Assembly: GCA_000310025.1 (NCBI GenBank)
Contig: FN649759.1
Span: 465,338 to 529,337, forward strand
DNA length: 64,000 bases
Source of the DNA: Ectocarpus siliculosus
Taxonomy: Eukaryota; Sar; Phaeophyceae; Ectocarpales; Ectocarpaceae
Direction: 5' to 3'
The position numbers were made by a program, and so were the translations under genes. The notes beneath the pieces are model-generated. The model made no database searches and was not told the DNA's origin. It saw nothing but the letters and a program-made list of their open reading frames with translations. Below, piece by piece: positions 11,531-22,398 of the stretch. Positions within the stretch are counted from its first letter, which is position 1. Every line of letters starts with the position of its first letter.

Positions 11531-14303
11531 CTTTGGATGGGTTCACCGTAAAATCGCGTCGAATGGGGGTGGTGTTGGGTGTAGTATTCGATTGCCGGTG
11601 ATGTTGGTGTTGGCGTCGGGGGGTGGTGGCGTTGCCATCTCTTCAAGCATCAAGTTGCAAAAATCAAAATGTACGACACAAAGGCCTCAGTGCCAACCAA
11701 GAGCTGCTTGACAGCCGTGCACCGCGCGGGTAGATCGTAGAAACCAGCGACGGCGCACATGCGTAGCGCCACAACAATCATAAACATGAAATGAAACTGT
11801 ACAAGGGAGGAATCAAGGGCAAAAGATGCCGGTGTCTCGAACATATCTTCCACGACATGAAAATACGGTGAAAAAAGAATACAAATTGAGAGGGGAGCGA
11901 ACTGTTGCTAGGGCAAGAGCTAAACACTAAACACCAGACGGCCAGAGATCGGTGCAACGTGGAAATACTATGGGGGGAAATCAGCTTGGTACATATTGCG
12001 AAGATATCATACTTCTATGGCAAAAGAAGGCGAGCGAGATGACGGGACGGCACTCAACATTTCAACGTAGGCTCCGTAGGACACACGTCATGTCAGTCGG
12101 CGTGGAAAACACGCGCACCCAGCGTACAATAAAAGGGCAGTCAACAACTTTTGCTTTCCTGCGGTCAAGGTACATTTCTTCGGCTAGACACGCACCTGGC
12201 GTTGCCGTGACTGTCCACGTCTGCCAAGAGAACCTCGCCTGACGTGGTTGCCGTGGCTAGTCTCCCTTCGCAGCTCCAACCTATTGCACAGGCCTAGCGT
12301 GCACGAAACACCACGAAAGCAGGGCGTCACCAACGCTCATGTACCCGAAGCTGGCAGTTCATGTTCAGCGCCCTTTGGGATTGGGTGTACTGTAGACCCC
12401 ACGTATCTGCTTCATTATTTAAATTAGGCGCTGCCACATCTGCCTGAAAGACGGCTGGGCTACCGCCTCTTTTACGGTTGCGCACTGTTTCCGTTGCGAA
12501 TGTCACGCTGCGGTGTGTTTGTTCTTGTGCTCTGTGAGCCTTGCCCGCGTGCATGCACCAAACGTGTACCACGCTGGAATCCCGTTTTGAGGCACACAGC
12601 GCACAGCGAGATGGAAGGTCGTATGCATACAGCAGGGGTGTTATGCCGCCGTGGCGCTTGCCGGTGACACCCGACAGAGTGTTCCTAGGCAATTCATCCG
12701 TCTGCGCCGGTGGCATCGGTTACCTCTGCTTCCCGGAAATGGCTGCTACAACAACACCAACTGTTGTGGCGATTCACGAAAAACAATCCTCAACCCTAAC
12801 CCCATCTACTGCTGCGGTAGGTCCGTTATCTATCGTAGGAACGAGACCCCGAACGATGCAGAAATGGATCAGCGGGGGAAACTGAAAGGTGTGACGATTG
12901 CCTGTCTTTCAATATAAGAGAGAAATCAATTGAAGGCAGTGGATGGTCGAGGTGGCATATCGCACGCAGAGAGAGCCAGCCCGAGATGAGCCTCACTTTC
13001 AGCTCTCTGTTGCTGTGCTGTATCTATCACTGCTACAAGGGAGGGGGATCGACGCATGGCGTGAACTCACGTTTCCTTGAATGCCGGATGGAGGTTGACC
13101 CGGATCTCTCGAAAGCACCTGTCGAAACATCGACATTGCGCCTATGTTTACTTTATCCCGTACTCCGCTTCGCCCTCTGTCAGCTTGCAAACATGGTGCG
13201 GCGACGGGCGTGAATTTGGCTCAAACAGCCGTGGCGGGAGTTCCCCCTGGTTCCGACGGCATTTAATGGTTCGGGATACGTGGAACATCAGAACAGCACC
13301 GGAGTAATTCTAGAACTTTTTCAGATTGTGACTCTTCCTATCTAACCGGTATCACGCCCTTCTGATTGGTCGGGCCAGGTCGGGCGTTGGTTCCAAGCCT
13401 AAACCCTCTCCAGCGCCCTCTCGCCGTTACGCATTCGGACATCCGACCGCGTATGCATATAAGTGTAGACCTCCATCAGAATATCTCGGAAAGACAAGAG
13501 TGACAGGTTCACCAGCAGGCATCTTCTAGGCTCTTGCTGCCTTGTCGGCAATTGGCGCACTTACACATTTGTGTGGTAATGTACGAAAACTGAAGTCCAT
13601 GGTGCTCCTTCAAGCGGGAGGCGCTTCCTCCGTCGAATCTGCTACAATACTGCTGTCAACAACGCGTAGCGCGCAGACCACTCCGCTGCTGTCCCAGCCG
13701 TCCCAGCCGAAACCACCCCCAGCCCCATTCTTCGCCAAGAAGTATGAAGTATAAATCTGTAGATTTGAAAAACGAGTGATGTACTGCAGTAGTAGCCTTG
13801 GTTCCATCTTCCATGATATTTTACAATATTATTCCGAAAATCTAACAAACCAGCAAGCTGTGTCAGTAGACACTGCGCCGTGTCCCCTGTGAAGGTTACA
13901 TTTTACAATACACGACCTAACGGAGGGATTCTCCCCGATATTTTGTCGTTGACCCGGTAGAGAACTACAGGGGATGTATTGTAAAATGTAAGTAACTACG
14001 TACAGATGTTTTTGTACTAGCACCAGCTGGCATCACTGATACAAATCATCAGTGTGACTCAAATAAGTCCAGTACCCAACCGGTTTTCCTTCACTCACTG
14101 AAAAGACTCCACCACATCCCGTTCGACTGCTGTGGGTATATCTCGAATGGGTACTTTAAAGGAGGTGAAGCCGCTCCTAGAGATAGATGAAGGTTCTGTC
14201 GTCGACACTCTTGTCCACGACCACGTTGAGATGGCAAAGTTGCATGCTATTGCTGAGAGACGATCAGCAAGGGTCTGAGATGAAGTGGGGATACAACTTC
14301 ATC
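11531..14303. other. Upstream of THOC3; no further gene resolved
   Basis: This should hold the missing THOC3 5' exon(s). I searched the minus strand for a first WD repeat (a W-x-x-x-G-x-x-L-A-S-G-S pattern) and did not find it. A short minus-strand reading frame, MSMFRQVLSRDPGQPPSGIQ, ends at a GTGAGTTC donor near 13068 and could be a first exon, but nothing ties it to THOC3. Confidence 0.4.
13896..13991. repeat. Short element with perfect 17-bp terminal inverted repeats
   Basis: TTACATTTTACAATACA at 13896-13912 is exactly inverted at 13975-13991, giving a 96-bp unit. It could be a tiny MITE or a hairpin. No target duplication was clear. Confidence 0.6.
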
Positions 14304-14669
14304 TCAGGGGGTACACAGAATAGACAATTCTAAGGGGGTAGGGGTCTGAAGGGTATACCTCCTGGCACCGACCCACATCCTATCAACAATAATATGTACC
14401 CTATTCATGCTAGCAGCCACACCCCTTACTAGCCCACCCTGAACATTATATATATAGCTCAGCCTCCTCCATGACACCCTCTCACGGCCTTGAGAAACAA
14501 ATATTTTCTGCTTTTGATCGCACTGAGACTGACGTCTTTTGGTTGGCCAGTCGTTTTTCTTGCTCTGAAGGCTTGGTCTTCTTTCTAGCTTTTTATCGAA
14601 GGAACAGGGGAGTTCGTTATCTTCTTCGCCCCTTTTTTCGGGTGCATCTGCTTTATTTTGTGTGCTCAT
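14304..14669 (-). CDS. Unidentified ORF in a dispersed repeat
   Basis: A 121-codon minus-strand ORF with a hydrophilic, lysine/arginine-rich N-terminal half (MSTQNKADAPEKRGEEDNEL). I recognise no family. Its region near 14455-14560 has a diverged second copy near 27176-27290, where the minus strand also reads a Lys/Arg-rich peptide ending in WGRLNY (here WRRLSY). This suggests transposon-borne sequence, not a host gene. Both copies lie near retroelement remnants. Confidence 0.25.
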   Translation of the reverse strand: MSTQNKADAPEKRGEEDNELPCSFDKKLERRPSLQSKKNDWPTKRRQSQCDQKQKIFVSQGRERVSWRRLSYIYNVQGGLVRGVAASMNRVHIIVDRMWVGARRYTLQTPTPLELSILCTP

Positions 14670-14992
14670 GTAAGTGTTACGGTATTTGGACCCTTGGACT
14701 AAGATACCATCTGGGCGGGTATATATTTCAGGAATATCCCGACCACCTGCACTGCCCAGATTCCTAGTATTCGGACTTTAGGCAGGTAGCAGTACAATGG
14801 TTACTGGCCGTAGCAAGCGATGTACAAGCGTTCCACCTTGCTCAGTGTCTTGCCTGGTGTTCCCTGCCTGGTGTTGCCTGGGAGTGAGCGACAGCGAGCG
14901 ATTGAGAGAGAAAGGAAGGATCAGGAAGGAAACAGACTGACAGGCCGAACAAGCGAAGCGGCTCCAACCTGCACACAGTGGTCGGACTAGCT

Positions 14993-15927
14993 GAACCCGC
15001 GTCAGAGATCGTCGCATCTCGTCACATTTGGCCTCGTCTTGGATTCGAACGTGAGTCGCTTCAACTTTTTAGTTTTCGTTTCGGGTGCAGTGGAAAAAAT
15101 ATTCTGCTGTGGGATTCCTTCGGTAGACATAGATAGTCTATCTCTCTCTTTCCTAAGCTTGAACTCGCCATCATGGCAGCACTCACAGGCGGCGGCGACT
15201 CATTCGCAGCCAGCCCACGCGGCACCAATAGTGCTCCACGTGGCTCTGCTTCTAGTGGCAACAACTCCCCGGTTTTGGCACATCCCGCTACCTCCACGGA
15301 CGCCACCCAAGTACACTCCTTGCTGCAGCAACCAGCCTCATCTTTAGGGTCTTTGGTCGAACACGCAATTGATCTCCTGTTTCACCCAGCACCTCCGTGC
15401 CTCGTGATACACACCAAACACCCTTCGACACTAGTACACTAGCCACCAATGATACTTCACTGTCCGACAAGCTGATTCACGCGACACCATGCTCGCCGCA
15501 CAAGCACACACTCTGCAAAGTTCAGATATGTCTTTTCCTGGTGAAGGGCCTACGATCGGCATTTCCCACAACGTGACCACAAGTGAAACGGCAGAACACA
15601 ATGTTGCCATCGCCCCAACTTCTGCTGTTGTTGTAGAAAACGAGTCTATCGCCACACGCGCCACACCTGAACACGACACTACGCTTTTTTTCAGCGAACG
15701 CTTGACGCCATTGATGAGGACCACTCCAGCAAATCCGCGCGTCGCCCGACACAGCTATCGCCATGCAATCGACAATTATTGTAGCATCGACAATTTTGGC
15801 ACATCTCAGCGTACCTATCGCACATCTCCGGACATCGCAGATTTCGGCATTATTCCATCGGTTGCCGAATCTTCTTCTGCACATAACGCCGCGAACCCGC
15901 GTCAGAGATCGTCACATCTCGTCACAT
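14993..15927. repeat. 35-bp direct repeats exactly 900 bp apart
   Basis: 14993-15027 and 15893-15927 share GAACCCGCGTCAGAGATCGT and the following CATCTCGTCACAT, with one mismatch. They could be the ends of LTR-like repeats of a deleted retroelement, or a duplication made at insertion. Confidence 0.75.
15173..15442 (+). CDS. Possible gag-like N-terminal ORF
   Basis: An 89-codon ORF beginning MAALTGGGDSFAASPRGTNS and rich in Ser/Ala/Gly. Position and composition would suit the start of a copia gag downstream of an LTR, but there is no zinc knuckle and no polyprotein follows. It lies inside the 14993-15927 direct-repeat interval with a second anonymous ORF (15489-15929). Confidence 0.25.
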   Translation: MAALTGGGDSFAASPRGTNSAPRGSASSGNNSPVLAHPATSTDATQVHSLLQQPASSLGSLVEHAIDLLFHPAPPCLVIHTKHPSTLVH

Positions 15928-15929
15928 AA
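15489..15929 (+). CDS. Unidentified ORF
   Basis: A 146-codon ORF rich in Ser, Thr, Ala and His with no motif I recognise. Its last codons run into the second copy of the 35-bp direct repeat (NPRQRSSHLVT then stop). The reading frame may be incidental. Confidence 0.2.
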   Translation: MLAAQAHTLQSSDMSFPGEGPTIGISHNVTTSETAEHNVAIAPTSAVVVENESIATRATPEHDTTLFFSERLTPLMRTTPANPRVARHSYRHAIDNYCSIDNFGTSQRTYRTSPDIADFGIIPSVAESSSAHNAANPRQRSSHLVT

Positions 15930-16214
15930 GGAGCACTACATTCATCCATGTTTTACCTCCAAATATACATCGGGTGCGTGCATGAGCGTCTTTCTTTCGC
16001 TGTCCAGGGATGCCTTTGAGGTTGCCTGAATAGTGCTACGGCCTTCTTGCAATACAACACATAATAATTTGATAGCGAGGTGAACTTTTATCGGGCAGCA
16101 CGATCTACGGTTGAAAGGCAGCAGCAACGTTTTACTGGCGAGTGCTTGCGCTGAGGTGGGAAGAGAACAACTACCGTGCAACAAACCTATCTGGTCATTC
16201 AAGTTCATTTAAAG

Positions 16215-16564
16215 GGAAATGGACAAAAGTGGATATACCCACGCCATTCTCGGACAAAAGTGGGTACTCGAAAATCCAGCGCGCGCGCCCTCCACAGGCG
16301 ACCCCCAAACAACTAAAACCACCCCCATTCTGACACCTGGGTGACACAGCCAGGGACCACATGTACACAGCAGCACGGGTATCGATTTTTTCCCACTTTC
16401 AGGCACACCTTTGGCCCTAGTACCGCCGAGGCGCGCAAGGCCTCACCAGAGTGCCCACTTCTTCTGTCTGACATCGCGGTGGGTATATATCCAGCGGCGT
16501 CAACTAATTTTTTCATGCACGTACCCACTTGTGTCTGTATTTTGACCCACTTTGGTCCAAATTG
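16215..16564 (+). repeat. MITE-like repeat, copy A
   Basis: About 350 bp, collinear with the reverse complement of 21558-21927. Shared stretches include GCATCGATTTTTTCCCACTT-like (here GTATCGATTTTTTCCCAC), TTTGGCCCTAGTACCGCCGA and ACATCGCGGTGGGTA. The ends are short inverted repeats of the type TTTGGACCAAAGTGGGT / ATGGACAAAAGTGG. Copy B carries the palindrome GTGGGTATACCCAC at one end; copy A has one mismatch there. No ORF is present, so it is presumed non-autonomous. Confidence 0.7.
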
Positions 16565-18268
16565 TACGGTCCGTGCACAACAATTTGTGCGTTCACGTTT
16601 TGTGCGATAACTTTTTTTTTTTTATAATTGGAACGTGAAACAACGATAGTCAGTCGTGACCGCCTCGTCGAGATACGTCGATAGCTGCATAAAATTGAAA
16701 TGGGACGAGCACCTCGGAACCGCGCCCAGCATAGGCACACGCGACCCCGACTGCGGCTACACAGTGAATCCCCCCGACAGGCAATCACATTGGACACAAC
16801 GCCGCCGCTCCGATTTCCATGTCCACTGACACCCCCAAAAGCAAGGGTGGGTGGGTGGAAAAAAGAAACGTCACGGCAGAAACAACCCTTGGCCACCACA
16901 AGCACACACACGTGCTCTCGCTCGCCCCCGGTTAAACACGGCGAAGCGAGTATATACTGAAAACAGGAATCAACACGCTCGTCCGCTTCCTGCTTTCTGA
17001 TTGGCCAACGGTTTATTTCTGCCGCTTCTCACAAAACACAGATTTCCCTTACTTCGTCAGTCAATCTTTCGCTTTTGACAAAAATCATACACGGAACCCC
17101 CTGAACACGACATACATCCCCTCTGCATTCACGGAACTCCCGACCGTACCCCCGAAGCCCCCCCTCACCCTCTACGTACCTGCTTTATATCGTACATTAC
17201 GGACACCACACATATGCTAGCATTTGTACAGATACCACGCAGACGCATGATCGACAACACCGTTGGACGTTAAAAGGCACAAAATATGAACATTGACGGG
17301 TCCATGTATGACATACATGTAGTACCTAAAACTATACAAACACTCGGGGGCAGTCAATTGTAAGGGAGAGAGTGCTGAAAAAGTAGAAGGCCAACATGAA
17401 AGAAACAGAAACATCCACAAGGCGGACAACAATTCGGCAAAGCTACCGCGAACTTAAAAAAAACACACCACGACGCAGCGTTCTCGGCCACGTCCGTCCA
17501 TCAAAAATGCGCCGTCGTGGCCACATCCGAGAGCGCGTCATCAGCGCCGGGAGATGGAAGATCATGTTGCAATGCCGGCTTCGGCTTCTTCGAAATCGCC
17601 CAACTATCGGCTCCGCGGCTGCCGAACTTCTTCTTCTTAGCCCGTCCCCTACACAGGCTCCCCCATGGTGCTTGCGTGCGTGTTTCTTCGTGTTTTGGGC
17701 CGCAACGTGTGCGTGTTGTGTGTGCGTGCGTGCGTGCGTGTTGCCCCATCCAAAACAAATCTCCCATTGGGACGGCACAACAAAATGTGGAATATCTCGG
17801 AAACCAGATTTTTCCCAACAAAACCCAGCAATACCGACCGAGATACTGAGGAGAGGAATCGATTGCCGCTGTGTATTTTGAAATCGGTCGGTTAGTTATC
17901 ACCCAAAAAATAATTCAAACTGATGCTCTACAGTCGATTTTTGAGCGATATCTCCGTCAATTCACAACATTTCGGAAAAAAAACAACCGACCTGGCAAAT
18001 TGCGAGACGCGGTTAGATCTGTAGAGTTTTTGTAAATCGGCAAAGAACACACCCACCCCTGGAAAAATAATTCAAGTTTTCCCGATTTTGTGCCGATAAA
18101 AAGTCAAGAAAAAAAAACTTTCCGTCACTCCATACGCACGCCTGGAAACAGGGCGTTTGCCGGTACTTTCAGATGTCGGAACAACCATCCATCTGTGTGC
18201 AGAGAAAAGTTGTCATTTGTGCCGGGATTTTTTTTTTTGTTCTGTTGTGCACGGACTAGAGTAACGTA
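16565..18268. other. No gene recognised
   Basis: About 1.7 kb between the MITE-like copy A and the pogo-type element. It has T-runs, GTGC-rich stretches and ORFs on both strands around 17400-17900 that mirror each other without motifs. Confidence 0.5.
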
Positions 18269-18804
18269 CAGTGGGGGGCCCTCTATAGTGCCGGTACGTG
18301 CGCAGGGCGTTCACCGGCACTATAGCGGGCACCGGCACAACTGGGAATAGTGCCTCAATAGTGCCAAACGGCACTATTCGGGTGATCGATATCCCTCAGT
18401 AGTGCCGGTCTGGCACTACTGAGGCACTGCTGTTTGAGTTCATGGTGTATCGCTTACCATTTGCGAGGCCAACAGAGTAGCATGTGGATCGAGTGTGGTG
18501 AATATACTTTGTGGGCGGCAGGGGCAGCCTTTTCTGAGACAAACGTGGGTTCCACTCTGATAGCTGAGTTTGCCGCGAAACCATTCCCACATGCACGCGC
18601 AGAATTCACCTTCGGAGCCAAACCCCGTGTACAGCTCCCGTCCGTGCAACTTAGTATACTTGAAAAAATATCACGTTCCTCGCTGCCTCCCTACGATGTT
18701 GCGTGATGAGACACGCCAACAAAACCAATAAACGCGCCAGCAACGAAGCGGACAAAAATAAAACAAAACAAAAAGAAAAAAACTGCGGTATAGCTGTCCC
18801 CCCC

Positions 18805-19003
18805 TCACTCATCAACAAACTCTCTCATGTCTGTCTGGCGCACGCCCTTAGCGGCATGCGCCGCGATCATCGCCATCTTCGCTTTCGATAGGTGGAACGC
18901 AGCGTCCCCGTTTCCACTCTCCCGCGCGGCCACCTCCAGGACGCCGAAGTGAGAAGACAGTTCACCGTAAGCCGGTGGGGCGCGGCGGCCGCCCCCCGTG
19001 TCC
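18805..19003 (-). pseudogene. Out-of-frame C-terminal transposase tail
   Basis: Just past the transposase stop, another frame reads HFGVLEVAARESGNGDAAFH and KAKMAMIAAHAAKGVRQTDM, then a stop at 18805. This looks like the C-terminal tail of the parental transposase, left after deletion of the DDE region with a frame change. A cryptic intron could restore the join, but I found no convincing splice sites. Confidence 0.45.
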
Positions 19004-20348
19004 TCATGTAGCTGGGTACTTCGCGCAAAGGCTCCTGACTTCCTCCATGCCCTTCTCGATGGCCGCTGGGTCGACACTACCAGCCTCGCCATGAAGTCTC
19101 GCACTCAGCACCTTGTTGCGCTTCACGAAGTTCTTGGCCCACTTTTCACCGGCCTTGAAGTCCTCGACCCTCGCCCTCACTGCTGCAGAAGTAGCGGGCT
19201 CAGCGAGCAGGGTTGCCACGGTGGAACGGCCGAAGCTTCGAAGTACGTCCCGTGTGACGGGCATCTTGGCCTTCCGGACTTTATCGAGCAGATCAATAAC
19301 TATCTCATCCACCTGCCGGCGAAAAAGAGTATACAATGCAGAGGTTCAAGCGACCAACGGTTAGTTTCAAACGTAAGCATCTACGCTGCGCGGCGCAGAT
19401 ACGTGGGACGACGCCGCGGTACACCGTAAACAAAGCTGATGTTTTTTAAGTGCCACTACACCCGGAAAGAAAAAATTGCGGGAGGGAAAAGGGAAAGTTG
19501 CGAGGAGACGCTCGTACAGGCTACATCTGCTTACATCTGCTTGTTTGTTTTGAAAAAAAAGCGGGTGCGAATATGTACACAACAGTGCTCTTTCAATTTC
19601 AAGGACAAATAATCGGAAGGTCTATGAGTGTGGACATCGAGGACCTCAAAGGCCAAAGACATAACAAAAAAAGGCAAAGAGAAAGAAAAAAAGGAGGTGA
19701 CATGAAAAAAAAAAACACGATATGATACATACGAAAAGACGAAAAGGGAAAGGCAAAGAAACAAGGAAGGGCAAAAAAAAAAAAGGTACAGCAGTAGAAA
19801 TCGGCGACATGAGGGCATTTTTGAAAATGGGGGGGAAAAACAACGTTCGAGAGGAAATTGCTAGGCATGTCGTGTACTCTACCTACCTCCGGAAAGTCTC
19901 CTCTGCGTGCGGTTTTCTGGCTTCCGTCGCCTGCAGCTGCCTTAGCCTCCACTTCCTTCCGTTCAGCTTTCACCTTGCGGACCAGCCGTTCCGAGCACTT
20001 AAAGCGATCTGCTATCTGCTCATGAGAAATCTTGGCATCCAGCAGCTTGAGGACCTCAACCTTGTCAGCGTTGCTCAGCCGCGCACGAGAAGCCTTCTTC
20101 CCCCCCCCTTTCTCTGTCGGACGTTTAGATGGTCCCGCCCCAGCATCAACCCCAGCTGCGGTCGCTTTGCGCTTGCCAGTCTTAGCAGCGACGCAAGAAC
20201 TGCAGATGCGGGATGTTTCGAAGTCACCCTCCACGCTGCCGCAAGTGCCATGGAGCCGCCCGCCACATCCTCCCTTGCAGACGTGGCCATGAGGGGCCTT
20301 CGGCGTTCTGTTCTGTTGAAAGCACAGTTCACCTTCCGCACACGGCAT
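19004..20348 (-). CDS. Truncated pogo/CENP-B-type transposase (DNA-binding half only)
   Basis: Two exons on the minus strand, 20348-19887 and 19312-19004, joined by a GT-AG intron (GTAGGT ... CGGCAG) with phase 0, give about 256 residues. N-terminus: a Cys/His-rich, probably zinc-binding stretch (residues 3-54). Residues about 85-125: a psq-type helix-turn-helix (RARLSNADKVEVLKLLDAKI, then EQIADRFKCSERLVRKVKAE). The splice junction rebuilds GDFPE-VDEIVIDLLD, the usual start of the CENP-B-type second HTH, followed by FKAGEKWAKNFVKRNKVLSA and RLHGEAGSVDP. It stops at KYPAT, exactly where pogo transposases enter the DDE domain. It could bind the element's ends without cutting. Spliced expression is inferred. 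Confidence 0.75.
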
Positions 20349-20615
20349 GGTGCGCCTCTGCGTAGAGCTGTGTTGGACTGCAGCAGCACGGTGTCTGTAT
20401 TTTGGGAGTGTGGTGGTGTGTGTGCGTGCGTGTGTGAACCGGCACTATTGCGGGCTGACGTGGTGCCCAACCGGCACTATACCAGGCCCGCCCTCAATAG
20501 TGCCGTTTGGCACTATTGAGGGCGCTTTCTGTGTGGAGAGATTTTACCGGCACTATACCGGCAGTTGGCACTATTCAACCGGCACTATAGAGGGCCCCCC
20601 ACTGTAGTACGTATA

Positions 20616-21555
20616 CCCACTTTTATCCGAAGACGGCGGAAATCGAGCGGAAATCGACCTCCGCGTCACCGCACGGAAAAACATCGAACAGCCTCGGAAT
20701 ATCTCATAACCTCCCAACACCGTATCCATGGCATCTTTCCTATCCATGGCTGCCGACTGCGGACCGACCACGGAGGAGGAACATACATGTCAGAAACATG
20801 CCAGACCCCTTTCCGTATCGGCACGGGAAGATACCCGCGGCAAGGCCGGAAAGCAGAGCACTTGTAACGGCACGCCACAAATAAATGCGTGACACACAGC
20901 GGACAACAAAACCAACCGGCGCGCATACATAACAAAAAGACGCGCAGCATACAGCAGCAACACCTGTCAGACAAACACACGCCCCACACACACGGAAAAC
21001 ACCAACCACCATAGCGAGTGCACACCGGCTCGTGAGGGCAGCAACACAGCATGTCGAGGCAGTTTACCACGCAACTACGTCATGTTAAGAAAAGAGGGCC
21101 TTTATAGACCTATAGACGGATTTCCTCCGGGCTGAGGGCTCACGAGATCAGGAAAGGCAATCCTGATGTTCTCGTGAGCCTATAGAGCCCCTTTTTTGCG
21201 AAATTCTCCGCGCGTTGACCTCGCCTCGAAGCGAGACTTGCACCTACCGATAGCCCTGTGTTGCGAGGGCCCTCCCAGCGTGCCGCGCGCTCTCGGGGCG
21301 GACTGCGTGCAGCGCTAGCGATATGCACTACATACACACTACATGTATGTATACTTCTACGAAGTGCAAATCCGACCCGATATCCCGCGGTCGGTCCGCA
21401 GTCGGCAGCCATGAATGTGGAAAGATGCCATGGATACGGTGTTGGAAGGTTCTGAGACGTTCCGAGGCTATTCGGTGTTCTGCCGTGCGGTGACGTGGAG
21501 GTCGATTTCCGCTCGATTTCCGCCGTCCGTAAGTGGACAAAAAAAGTGGGTACAA
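20616..21555. mobile_element. Element with ~165-bp terminal inverted repeats, no ORF
   Basis: 20621-20780 is repeated inverted at about 21385-21550. Shared stretches include GGCGGAAATCGAGCGGAAAT, ACACCGTATCCATGGCATCT and GGCTGCCGACTGCGGACCGA. The ~600-bp centre encodes nothing recognisable and holds a strong hairpin (21137-21180). It starts 12 bases from the end of the pogo element and runs into MITE-like copy B, so boundaries are approximate. Probably a non-autonomous DNA element. Confidence 0.7.
21137..21180. repeat. Strong hairpin
   Basis: GGCTCACGAGATCAGGA pairs with TCCTGATGTTCTCGTGAGCC across a short loop, in the centre of the 20616-21555 inverted-repeat element. Confidence 0.7.
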
Positions 21556-21557
21556 TT

Positions 21558-21927
21558 TATTTGGACAAAAAAAGTGGGTCAACATACAGACACAAGTGGG
21601 TACATGAAAAAAATTGTTGACGCCGCTGGGTAGACTATATACTACCCACCGCGATGTCGGACGGAAGTGGGCACTCTGTCTGGTGAGTAGGCCTTGCGCG
21701 CCTCGGCGGTACTAGGGCCAAAGGTGTGCGTGCCTGAAAGTGGGAAAAAATCGATGCCCGTCCGTGCTGTGTATGGTCCCTGGCTGTGTCGCCCAGGTGT
21801 CAGAAGAATGGGGTTTTTAGTCGTTTGGGGGTCGCCTATGGAGGGCTCACGCGCTGGATTCGAGTACTGTACTCACTTTTTTTGTCCGAGAATGGCGTGG
21901 GTATACCCACTTATTATGTCCATTTCC
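21558..21927 (-). repeat. MITE-like repeat, copy B
   Basis: Inverted copy of 16215-16564. It includes GTGGGTATACCCAC (perfect palindrome, about 21897-21910) and an extra tandem TGGACAAAAAAAGTGGGT unit just outside its left end (21535-21579). With copy A it brackets the 5-kb transposon cluster. Confidence 0.7.
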
Positions 21928-22077
21928 CTAATAATGCCGTGTTTTCGACAGTCCAAGAGCCTCGCTCGAGAGCCTCAAGAACCGTCCACGTCGCCCACCT
22001 CACGATTGATCCAAATACCGTTCGTCTGGTACTCTGTCAGCCCGGCAAAGCGCAAGCGCTGCACTCTTGAAGTCGAA

Positions 22078-22245
22078 CAGTCCTGAATAGTGCCAAGCCG
22101 GCACTATAGAGGGATTTTCAAGGACCTGAATAGTGCCGGTTTGGCACCATTCAGGCACAATTCTGAATAGTGCCGGTGCCCGGTATAGTGCCGGCCAAAT
22201 CGCCTCGACACATACCAGGTATACACCGGCACTATATCGGGACAC
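22078..22245. repeat. Solo cluster of pogo subterminal motifs upstream of the P450
   Basis: Repeated GAATAGTGCC / GGCACTATA motifs in both orientations, of the same kind as inside the 18269-20604 element, but without a CAGTGGGG terminal repeat. It ends about 150 bases before the P450 start codon (22399) and may be a remnant of a related element within the promoter or 5' UTR. Confidence 0.7.
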
Positions 22246-22398
22246 CTACTGCATTTGGAATTTGGAATCTGCAGCCCGCAATCCCGCAGTTGCCTTTGTT
22301 ATCCCGACCGACCTCTGTGATCTCGAGCTCAACCGCATCCATTCCCCCGCCTACCCGCCTCAGCAGCAGCAACAACATCGACGTCTTCGGTAGGAAAG

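Larger units (their letters stand above)
18269..20604 (-). mobile_element. Pogo/Tigger-type DNA transposon, apparently complete ends, internally deleted
   Basis: 2336 bp bounded by perfect 27-bp terminal inverted repeats beginning CAGTGGGGGGCCCTCTATAG, with a TA duplication outside each end (18267-18268 and 20605-20606), as expected for Tc1/mariner-pogo insertion. Inside each end lie many copies of ATAGTGCC/GGCACTAT in both orientations (18280-18430; 20440-20590), resembling subterminal transposase-binding repeats. The single gene inside (19004-20348, minus) has a CENP-B/pogo DNA-binding region but no DDE catalytic domain, so this copy should be unable to move itself. Confidence 0.88.

Noticed and set aside
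15024-15050. TGGCCTCGTCTTGGATTCGA as a tRNA primer-binding site of an LTR element
   Set aside because: It looks like a tRNA 3' complement, but the spacing from TGG to the T-loop complement is two bases short of real tRNA geometry, and no matching LTR pair was defined.
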